DNA of 64,000 nt from Microbacterium jejuense (GTDB taxonomy: Bacteria > Actinomycetota > Actinomycetes > Actinomycetales > Microbacteriaceae): contig NZ_JAEUAW010000008.1 of the NCBI RefSeq assembly GCF_019511665.1, positions 122,893 to 186,892 of the forward strand. Reading direction: 5' to 3'. The position numbers were made by a program, and so were the translations under genes. Of the stretch, positions 56,747 to 64,000 are shown piece by piece. How positions within the stretch are numbered: position 1 is the stretch's first letter; each line of letters opens with the position of its first letter. The notes beneath the pieces are model-generated. The model had not been told where the DNA came from. It ran no database searches and was given only the letters and a program-made list of their open reading frames with translations.

Positions 56747-57130
56747 TCAGCCTCCGGCGTCGCGCGCCTCCGCACCGAGGTTCACGAGGTTCCCGCCAGG
56801 ATCCCGCACCTGCGCGACGCGCTCGCCCCACGGCATGTCGGCCGGCGGCTGCTCGCCGCGGCCCCCGGCTGCCAGCCACGCCGCGTACGTGGCATCCACG
56901 TCGTCGACGTAGAACCACAGAGCGGCGCGGTCGCCCACCGACGGCGGCAGCGCGTCGGGGTCGCGGCCGATGCCGAGCGAGGCCTCGCCCAGCTGCAGCG
57001 AGACGTAGTCGTCGACGCCGTCGCTGCCGAAGCGGTAGGCCACGGTCGCCTCGAGCGCGCTCTCGTAGAAGCGCACGAGCCCCGGCAGATCGCGCGTGAG
57101 GAGGATGGGGAACAGGCTCCGCACCGCCAT
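56747..57130 (-). CDS. VOC / bleomycin-resistance-like protein
   Basis: The 127-residue VOC domain begins MAVRSLFPILLTRDLPGLVRFYESALEATVAYRFG and ends VRDPGGNLVNLG, as in the glyoxalase/dioxygenase superfamily. The usual first metal His is missing (FPILLT instead of xHI), so it may bind rather than convert its ligand. A TAGGGT box 6 nt upstream of ATG 57130 indicates a leaderless mRNA. It converges on the HAD gene. Confidence 0.84.
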   Translation of the reverse strand: MAVRSLFPILLTRDLPGLVRFYESALEATVAYRFGSDGVDDYVSLQLGEASLGIGRDPDALPPSVGDRAALWFYVDDVDATYAAWLAAGGRGEQPPADMPWGERVAQVRDPGGNLVNLGAEARDAGG

Positions 57131-57136
57131 GCCCCC

Positions 57137-57142
57137 ACCCTA
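57137..57142 (-). promoter_or_regulatory. -10 box (TAGGGT), leaderless
   Basis: Minus-strand TAGGGT lies 6 nt before the ATG at 57130. Confidence 0.45.
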
Positions 57143-57153
57143 CGACGGCGGGA

Positions 57154-57993
57154 TCAGTCGAGGAAGATGTCGGGGAACAGCTCCGAATCCGGCGTCCCGG
57201 GCACGGCCGCGTACCCCGAGAAGTCCGTCACACCGGCGGCCTCGAGCACGTCCTCGACGATGAGCGTCTGGCCGGTGTACTCGCGCGAGGGCTTCGTGAA
57301 GATCTCGTACGCGGCGTCGGCGTACACCTCCGGCGTGCGGCTGACCTTCATCATGCGGTCGCCGCCCAGCGCGAACTGCACGGCGGCGGTCGCGATCGTG
57401 GTGCGCGGCCACAGCGTGTTGGCGGCGATGCCGTCCTTCGCGAACTCGGCCGCGAGGCCCAGCGTCGCCATCGTCATGCCGTACTTCGCGAGCGTGTAGC
57501 CGGTGTGGCCGCCGAGCCACTTCGGCGACAGGTTCAGCGGCGGCGAGAGCGACAGGATGTGCGGGTTCGGGGCATCCTTGAGGATCGGCACCGCCGCGCG
57601 CGACAGCATGAAGGTGCCGCGCACGTTCACGTCCTGCATGAGGTCGTACTTCTTGGCCTCGAGGTCGAGCGAGCGCGACAGGTCGATGACCGACGCATTG
57701 TTGACGACGATGTCGATGCCGCCGAACTCGCCCTGCGTCTTCAGGACCGCCTCGGTGATGTCGTCGTCGTTGCGCACGTCGCCGACGATCGGGAGCGCCT
57801 GGCCGCCGGCATCCCGGATCTGCTCCGCTGCGGTGTGCACCGTACCCTCGAGCTTCGGATGCGGCGTGTCGGTCTTGGCCAGCAGCGCGATGTTGGCGCC
57901 GTCGCGCGCGGCACGCAGCGCGATCGCGAGGCCGATGCCGCGGCTGCCGCCCGACATCAGGATGGTCTTGCCGGCGAGGGGCTTGTCGGTCAT
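57154..57993 (-). CDS. Short-chain dehydrogenase (HSDL2-like)
   Basis: This 279-residue SDR has the NAD(P) loop MSGGSRGIGLAIA, the structural NNAS motif and the catalytic Ser...Tyr...Lys arrangement in SLSPPLNLSPKWLGGHTGYTLAK. The long substrate loop with NPHILSLSPPLNL and the WPRTTIATAAV segment are typical of the HSDL2-type group linked to fatty-acid metabolism. The substrate is unknown. GGAGGAG precedes ATG 57993. Confidence 0.9.
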   Translation of the reverse strand: MTDKPLAGKTILMSGGSRGIGLAIALRAARDGANIALLAKTDTPHPKLEGTVHTAAEQIRDAGGQALPIVGDVRNDDDITEAVLKTQGEFGGIDIVVNNASVIDLSRSLDLEAKKYDLMQDVNVRGTFMLSRAAVPILKDAPNPHILSLSPPLNLSPKWLGGHTGYTLAKYGMTMATLGLAAEFAKDGIAANTLWPRTTIATAAVQFALGGDRMMKVSRTPEVYADAAYEIFTKPSREYTGQTLIVEDVLEAAGVTDFSGYAAVPGTPDSELFPDIFLD

Positions 57994-58025
57994 CTCGGTC
58001 TCCTCCGGGTGGTGTCGAGAACGTG

Positions 58026-58083
58026 CGTCCTCGCCGAAACCGTACGTCCTGCTCGTGGATGAGGTGCGGTCTCGGCGACGACG
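58026..58083. terminator. Intergenic stem-loop between enoyl-CoA hydratase and SDR genes
   Basis: Twenty-bp arms (58026-58045 and 58064-58083) pair at 17 of 20 positions around an 18-nt loop. It lies 26 nt past the hydratase stop on the minus strand, so it probably ends that transcript. Confidence 0.45.
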
Positions 58084-58108
58084 TGCGTCGTCGATGAAGT
58101 GGTGCGGG

Positions 58109-58882
58109 TCAGGAACGGGAACGGGATGCCGCGGCGAAGGCCTGCACGCGGGCCTTGGCCTCGTCGGTGTCGAAGCGGGCGCCGATCGAGGCGGCCTCGT
58201 CGTCGAGGTTCTCGGCGAACGAGCGGCCGGCGCCGGTGCGGACCAGGCGCTTGGCCTGCCCGAACGCGGCCGTGGCGTTGTCGAGCCAGAAGCGCGCGAC
58301 GGCCTCGGAGCGTGCCGCGACCTCGTCGGCCGGCACGACCTCCGTCACGAGGCCCCAGTCCAGCGCGGTGGCGGCGTCGATCGTGACGTCCTGCAGCAGC
58401 AGCTGGAGCGCACGACGCTGCCCGACCGCCGCCGGCAGCAGGGTCGAGACGCCGAGGTCGGGCGTCAGGCCGATGTTGGCGTAGCGGCTCACGAACTTCG
58501 ACTGCTCGGACGCGACGATGTAGTCCGCCGTGAGCATGAGCCCGAGCCCGCCGCCGGCCACCGCGCCCTGCACGGCGGCGACGATCGGCTTATCGGACTC
58601 GACGAACGTGCGGATGCCGTCGTGGATCGTGTGCGCGGCGCCCGTGACGTCCGCGCCCGAGGCCCCCGACGTCGCCATCTCGATGACGTCGCCGCCGGCG
58701 CAGAACGCGGGGCCGGCCGCGTCCAGGATGATCGCGCCGACGGATTCGTCGGCGGTCAGCTCGTGCGCGATGTCGCGCCAGCGGCGCCCCATCTCGAAGC
58801 CCATCGCGTTGAGGCTCGCGGGGCGGTTGAACGTGACGCGCGCGAGGGCGCCGTCGCGGGTGACGAGGATCGAGTCGCTCAT
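58109..58882 (-). CDS. Enoyl-CoA hydratase/isomerase family protein
   Basis: The 257-residue crotonase-fold protein has oxyanion-hole segments AFCAGGDVIEMA and QGAVAGGGLGLMLTADYIVA. In the second, Gly replaces the first catalytic Glu (GGGLGL), and the second position reads NIGLTPDLGVSTLLP with Asp rather than Glu. It may therefore be an isomerase or another crotonase chemistry instead of a classical hydratase. AAGGAG precedes ATG 58882. It lies 14 nt after the HSD10-like SDR gene. Confidence 0.88.
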   Translation of the reverse strand: MSDSILVTRDGALARVTFNRPASLNAMGFEMGRRWRDIAHELTADESVGAIILDAAGPAFCAGGDVIEMATSGASGADVTGAAHTIHDGIRTFVESDKPIVAAVQGAVAGGGLGLMLTADYIVASEQSKFVSRYANIGLTPDLGVSTLLPAAVGQRRALQLLLQDVTIDAATALDWGLVTEVVPADEVAARSEAVARFWLDNATAAFGQAKRLVRTGAGRSFAENLDDEAASIGARFDTDEAKARVQAFAAASRSRS

Positions 58883-58896
58883 GGGGTGTGCACTCC

Positions 58897-59658
58897 TTAC
58901 TTCGGCGCCATGCGAATGGCACCGTCGAGGCGGATGGTCTCGCCGTTGAGGTACCCGTTGTCGACGATCGACATCACCAGGCGCGCGTACTCGTCGGGCT
59001 TGCCGAGGCGCTGCGGGTACGGCACCTGCTGGCCGAGGCTCTCTTGCGCGGCCTCGGGGAGCCCCGCGAGCATCGGGGTCTCCATGATGCCCGGGGCGAT
59101 CGTGACGACGCGGATGCCGTAGCGGGCGAGCTCGCGTGCGATCGGCAGCGTCATGGCGTGCACGCCGCCCTTGCTGGCCGAGTATGCCGGCTGGCCGATC
59201 TGCCCGTCGAACGCCGCGACGCTCGCGGTGCTGACGATGACGCCGCGGTCGCCCGATTCGGTGGGGTCGGTCTTGGCGATCACGGCCGAGGCCCGCGCGA
59301 TGACGTTGTAGGTGCCGACGAGGTTGACGCGGATGATGCGCTCGAACGCGTCCAGCGGTGTCGGGTTGCCCTCGCGGTCGAGCACCTTGGCCGGCGGTGC
59401 GATGCCCGCGCAGTTCACGACGACGCGAAGGGGCCGGGATGCCGCGGCCACCGCGACCGCGTCGGCCACCTGCTGCGCGTCCGTGACGTCGGCGGCGGCG
59501 AACGATCCGCCGAGCTCCGCCGCGACGTCCGCGCCCGCCGAGGTCGCCAGGTCGACGATGGTCACCGTCGCACCGGCCGCCGCGAGGCGTCGCGCGGTGG
59601 CGAGGCCGAGGCCGCTCGCCCCGCCGGTGACGAGGGCCGAGGCGTCCGTGAGGTCCAT
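58897..59658 (-). CDS. HSD10-like 3-hydroxyacyl-CoA dehydrogenase (SDR)
   Basis: This 253-residue SDR matches the HSD17B10 group, which oxidises 3-hydroxyacyl-CoA and 2-methyl-3-hydroxybutyryl-CoA. It has [33 protein letters not shown], the catalytic [20 protein letters not shown] and PGIMETPML. The length is that of the family. The start [10 protein letters not shown] at 59658 follows GAAGGAGAAC. With the next crotonase gene it forms a two-step beta-oxidation pair that could serve isoleucine or fatty acid breakdown. Confidence 0.9.
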   Translation of the reverse strand: MDLTDASALVTGGASGLGLATARRLAAAGATVTIVDLATSAGADVAAELGGSFAAADVTDAQQVADAVAVAAASRPLRVVVNCAGIAPPAKVLDREGNPTPLDAFERIIRVNLVGTYNVIARASAVIAKTDPTESGDRGVIVSTASVAAFDGQIGQPAYSASKGGVHAMTLPIARELARYGIRVVTIAPGIMETPMLAGLPEAAQESLGQQVPYPQRLGKPDEYARLVMSIVDNGYLNGETIRLDGAIRMAPK

Positions 59659-59795
59659 GCGTTCTCCTTCGAACTTGGTATCGGGTCCCACCTTACGCGG
59701 AACTGCGTCCCAACGCGTGCGAGCGTCGGTCGTGACGGCTCCACGCTACCCAGCACGCCGGGGGTGCAGCATCCCTCATCCGCCGGCATGGGGCA

Positions 59796-59896
59796 CGAAT
59801 CGTGCACGATTGCAGGCACGGCGCGGCGGCGACGCGCGCGTTTCGGGCCACGACGGCGGATTCGGCCCCGCCCTGCCTGCATTCGTGCACGAATCG
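59796..59896. promoter_or_regulatory. Two related 14-bp palindromes forming an inverted pair
   Basis: AATCGTGCACGATT (59798-59811) and ATTCGTGCACGAAT (59881-59894) are each perfect palindromes. The surrounding 22-nt arms (59796-59817 and 59875-59896) are mutually complementary at 20 of 22 positions. They lie upstream of the DUF488 gene and of the divergent SDR operon. Candidate dual operators for a TetR-type protein, or a large stem. Confidence 0.5.
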
Positions 59897-59912
59897 GGCC
59901 GAGAGGGGTTGG

Positions 59913-60272
59913 ATGAGGGACATGGAGCTCCGCATCAAGCGCGTGTACGACGACCCGGCACCGGGCGACGGGTTCCGGGTGCTGGTCGACCGGCTGTGGC
60001 CGCGCGGGCTGTCGAAGGAGCGCGCGCACCTCGATCTGTGGGCCAAGGACGTCGCGCCGTCGACCGAGCTGCGCACCGCGTTCCACCACGACGGCATGTC
60101 GTGGGAGGACTTCGAGGCCGCCTATCGCGCCGAGCTCGCCGGCCCGACGAAGGAGGCGCTCGACGCGCTGCGCACTGCGCTCGAGCCGCACGCCACCGTG
60201 ACGCTGCTGCATTCGGTGCACGATGCGACGCAGAACCACGCCGTGCTGCTGAAGGCGGCGCTGCAGGCCTGA
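59913..60272 (+). CDS. DUF488 (YeaO-like) family protein
   Basis: This 119-residue cytoplasmic protein has the DUF488 signature IKRVYDDPAPGDGFRVLVDRLWPRGLSKERAHLDLWAKDVAPSTELRTAFHH and ends with TLLHSVHD...NHAVLL. The function of the family is not established. The ATG at 59913 has GAGAGG upstream, while the in-frame ATG at 59922 has no properly spaced site. The right palindrome of the operator pair ends 18 nt before the start. Confidence 0.85.
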   Translation: MRDMELRIKRVYDDPAPGDGFRVLVDRLWPRGLSKERAHLDLWAKDVAPSTELRTAFHHDGMSWEDFEAAYRAELAGPTKEALDALRTALEPHATVTLLHSVHDATQNHAVLLKAALQA

Positions 60273-60287
60273 CGCAGTCGGCCGGGT

Positions 60288-60430
60288 GGCGTTTCGTCTC
60301 GGGAGTCGGTCGCTGAGCGAGGACCGCCAGCGACGAGACGAAGCGTCCTCGCTCGCTCAAACGACCGCGGATGAGGTCCTCCGCGGAACACCGGCCTCGG
60401 TCGCTGAGCGAGCGCCGGCGAGACGAAGCG
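60288..60430. repeat. Cluster of REP-like elements (type A)
   Basis: At least three copies in alternating orientation: GCGTTTCGTCTCGGGAG with CGGTCGCTGAGCGAGGACC; CGACGAGACGAAGCG with TCCTCGCTCGCTCAAACGACCG; and CTCGGTCGCTGAGCGAGC with GCCGGCGAGACGAAGCG. They fill the 180-nt gap between DUF488 and the APH-like gene. Confidence 0.7.
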
Positions 60431-60452
60431 GGCGGCGCACCAGCACGGCAGG

Positions 60453-61181
60453 ATGGGACGCATGTCGATCCCCGTCGAAGACGTCGCCGTCCCGGCCAAG
60501 GTGCTCGAGCTGGCTCGCGGCGCCGCGCTCACGCCGGTGTGGCACAACGACGACGGCGGGCTGACGTTCCGCACCGACGACGGGCGCCATATCAAGCACA
60601 CGCCCCGCACGCTCGAGACGTCGTTCGCCGGCGAGGCCGCGCGGCTGGAGTGGGCGGTCGCGTACACGCCGGTCCCTCGCGTGCTCGAGCACGGCGGCGA
60701 CGATGCCTACGAGTGGATGGTGACGGCGTCCCTGCCCGGCATCAGCGCGGTGGATCCGCGAGTGGATGCCGCCACCGCGGTGCGTGCGGTGGGCGAGGGT
60801 CTGCGGGCCCTGCACGACGCCCTGCCGGTCACCGGGTGCCCGTTCGACTGGACGGTGCCCCGGCGGATCGAGAACGCGGCCGTTCGCGGCATCCGCCTTC
60901 CCGACGCTCTGCACGATGCGCCGCCGGTCGACCGGCTCGTGGTGTGCCATGGCGACGCCTGCATGCCCAACACGCTGATCGGCGAGGACGGCAGATGGAG
61001 CGGACACGTCGACCTCGGGGCCCTGGGCGTCGGCGACCGGTGGGCCGACATCGCGGTGGCGTCGATGTCGACCGTCTGGAACCATGGCGAGGGGTGGGAG
61101 GACGCCCTCATCGAGGCGTACGGCATCGAGCCCGACCGCGAACGCCTCGCCTACTACCGGGAGCTGTGGAACGCGACATGA
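60453..61181 (+). CDS. Aminoglycoside-phosphotransferase-like kinase (APH family)
   Basis: The 242-residue APH-fold kinase has the catalytic loop VVCHGDACMPNTLI (HGDxxxxN) and the metal motif HVDLGALGVGDRWADIA (DxG). The N-terminal lobe is short and lacks an obvious P-loop, but a lysine (HIKHT) could contact ATP. The C-terminal half resembles APH(3') enzymes, yet many such genes phosphorylate sugars or metabolites rather than drugs. ATG 60453 or 60462 could be the start. It overlaps the next gene by 4 nt (ATGA). Confidence 0.82.
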   Translation: MGRMSIPVEDVAVPAKVLELARGAALTPVWHNDDGGLTFRTDDGRHIKHTPRTLETSFAGEAARLEWAVAYTPVPRVLEHGGDDAYEWMVTASLPGISAVDPRVDAATAVRAVGEGLRALHDALPVTGCPFDWTVPRRIENAAVRGIRLPDALHDAPPVDRLVVCHGDACMPNTLIGEDGRWSGHVDLGALGVGDRWADIAVASMSTVWNHGEGWEDALIEAYGIEPDRERLAYYRELWNAT

Positions 61182-61684
61182 CCGACATCACCGGCACCGT
61201 GGCCAAGATCGACGGACAGGCGAACCTCGTGATCCTGCGTCGCTTCGCCGCGACGGCCGACGAGGTGTGGCGCGAGCTGACCGAGTCCGCGCGGCTCGAG
61301 CGGTGGATCGGCCGCTGGGAGGGCGACCCCCGCACCGGGCACGTCACCTTCTTCATGACGGCCGAGGGCGACGACGCTCCGCCGGCCGAGTACACGATCC
61401 ACGAATGCGACGCGCCCCGGCGCTTCGCGGGCGACACCGCTCCGGATGCGGGCGGGTGGCACCTGTGGTTCGAGCTCGCCGAGGACTCCCCCGGCGACAC
61501 GGTGCTCACGTTCGGGCAGCGGCTGGACGCCGGCGACGATGTCGGCTCGATCGGCCCCGGCTGGGAGTACTACCTCGACCGGCTCGTGGCCGCCCACGCC
61601 GGAGTCGACGTCGCCACGGTGGCCTGGGACGACTACTTCCCGGCGCTGCAGCCGGCGTACGAGCGACTCGTCGCCGCGGACTGA
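61178..61684 (+). CDS. SRPBCC / AHSA1-like domain protein
   Basis: This 168-residue protein has the AHSA1-type START fold: LVILRRFAATADEVWRELTESARLERWIG at the N-terminus and a C-terminal helix (GPGWEYYLDRLVAAHAG) closing a ligand cavity. Such proteins bind hydrophobic ligands or assist chaperones, and many are of unknown function. The start ATG 61178 overlaps the kinase stop, so the two are coupled. A GC-rich hairpin (CGCGCC/GGCGCG, 61699-61730) follows before the convergent EcfT gene. Confidence 0.85.
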   Translation: MTDITGTVAKIDGQANLVILRRFAATADEVWRELTESARLERWIGRWEGDPRTGHVTFFMTAEGDDAPPAEYTIHECDAPRRFAGDTAPDAGGWHLWFELAEDSPGDTVLTFGQRLDAGDDVGSIGPGWEYYLDRLVAAHAGVDVATVAWDDYFPALQPAYERLVAAD

Positions 61685-61730
61685 GGCATCCCGGCCCGCG
61701 CGCCACGACCGGCCGGTCACGGCCGGCGCG

Positions 61731-62524
61731 TCACGACCACACGAAGTGGAACGTCCCCGCTGCCACGGCGGCAGCGATCGCGAGCGCCATGATCGCCGCC
61801 CCGCCCAGCAGCGCGACGGCGTCACGCGCGTGCAGCCGGGACGGCCGCGACCACGTGCGCGGGATGCCCGAGCCGAAGCCCCGGGCCTCCATGGCCGTGG
61901 CGAGCTTCGTTCCGCGGCGCACGGCGAAGACGAGCAGCACGAACGCCATCGAGAAGAAGCGGCGGATCGCTCCGGTGTCGCCGACGCCCCGGGCACGGCG
62001 GGCCAGGCCCATGCTGCGCCAGTCGTCGAGGAACAGCCCGAGCGTGCGGGTGCCGGCCAGCACCCCGAGCACGAACCTGCTCGGGAGGCGGGCGACCTGC
62101 GCGAGGGCGTCCGCCAGCTCGGTGGGGTCGGTGCGGCCGAACAGCAGGATGGTGGGCAGCGCGAGGGCCACGACACGCAGGCACACCGCGATCGCCAGGG
62201 CGACCGAGTCGTCGCTGATGGTCGCGTACCCGAACGTCCAGAAGACGCGCCCGCCCGGCTCGGCGTACAGCAGCATGCTGATGCCTGCGACCGGCGCGAA
62301 CAGCACGATCGGCAGCATCCGCTTCAGCAGCGTCGTGAGCGGCAGCCCGGTCAGCGGCAGGCACGCCACCTGCAGCACGATCGCCACGAGTGCGCTCGTG
62401 ATGTCGATCGAGGCGAACAGCGGCACCGACAGCAGCAGCGCCAGCACCACCTTCGTCACGGGGTTGACGCCGTCGAGCCACGCCGGCCGGGTCTCGACGG
62501 CGGGCGTTTCGGCGGGGAACGCCG

Positions 62525-62528
<4 letters not shown>
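61731..62528 (-). CDS. ECF transporter transmembrane (T) component
   Basis: The 265-residue EcfT/CbiQ-type membrane protein has about five helices and the two Ala-Arg-Gly coupling motifs that contact the ATPase pair: LARRARGVGD and AMEARGFG. The N-terminus VTAFPAETPAVETRPAWLDGVNPVTKV is typical. It forms the scaffold of a vitamin or metal importer. The GTG at 62528 overlaps the ATPase stop (GTGA), so they are coupled. The substrate is set by an S component that is not in the window. Confidence 0.9.

Positions 62529-64000
<1,472 letters not shown>

Noticed and set aside
60453..61181. Aminoglycoside resistance gene
   Set aside because: The APH catalytic motifs are present, but this fold is shared with many metabolite kinases and the context (an SRPBCC gene) gives no support for a drug substrate.

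Overview
The window is high-GC (roughly 70%) actinobacterial chromosome. GTG starts, TANNNT -10 boxes placed 6-8 nt upstream of start codons (leaderless transcription), DUF7882, DUF2510, Ltp-like and DUF222/HNH proteins, and a heavily over-used GGATGCC/GGCATCC word all point to Microbacteriaceae, most likely Microbacterium. I see no rRNA, tRNA, CRISPR array, transposase, integrase or plasmid/phage structural gene. Almost all of the sequence is coding.

Layout: (1) 1-6.4 kb: the 3' end of a bacteriophytochrome with a GGDEF output domain, an EAL phosphodiesterase, two paralogous DUF7882 proteins, a thioesterase, a GNAT enzyme, the F420 gamma-glutamyl ligase CofE and a pentapeptide-like protein. 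(2) 6.4-11.4 kb: electron-transfer flavoprotein genes etfBA followed by a cytochrome b with a repetitive Ala/Pro N-terminus, a divergent MarR regulator with a clear operator, and an enoyl-CoA hydratase. (3) 11.5-15.6 kb: a compact type VII (ESX-like) cargo operon: two small WXG100-type helical proteins, an LXG-like large protein, two unknown proteins and a four-helix membrane protein. No secretion machinery is present. (4) 15.6-19.1 kb: valine-catabolic dehydrogenases, a YCII protein, a rhamnose-mutarotase-like protein and an unlisted 59-residue membrane protein. (5) 19.1-24.9 kb: a secreted 1,924-residue amylase-pullulanase with two complete GH13 active sites, under two LacI-type operators. 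(6) 25.2-34.2 kb: a type I restriction-modification locus hsdM-hsdS...hsdR. Between hsdS and hsdR, on the opposite strand, lie a DUF2510-TM-PASTA-Ltp protein and a DUF222/HNH protein. The Ltp domain is known from phage superinfection exclusion, so this may be a layered defence locus. (7) 34.2-42 kb: a WYL regulator/VOC pair, then the methylcitrate-cycle operon gntR-prpD-prpB-prpC with a thioesterase and a thiolase. (8) 42-52 kb: a self-regulated ABC exporter, RNase HI, small enzymes, and a heterodimeric ABC exporter with an operator-covered promoter and a structured leader. (9) 52-64 kb: a DUF4407 membrane protein, rlmN, a LysE exporter, a HAD phosphatase, two SDRs with an enoyl-CoA hydratase, DUF488, an APH-like kinase with an SRPBCC protein, and the T and fused A components of an ECF vitamin transporter that runs off the right edge.

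Metabolic theme: acyl-CoA oxidation genes (isobutyryl-CoA dehydrogenase, two enoyl-CoA hydratases, HSD10-like SDR, thiolase) feed electrons to EtfAB, and propionyl-CoA from valine or isoleucine would be cleared by the Prp enzymes. Regulatory theme: several promoters carry near-perfect palindromes exactly over the -35 box or the spacer. Repeat theme: two related REP-like elements occur between genes and also in frame inside the cytochrome b and hsdM genes, and a separate GAGTGGATGCC palindrome recurs four times.
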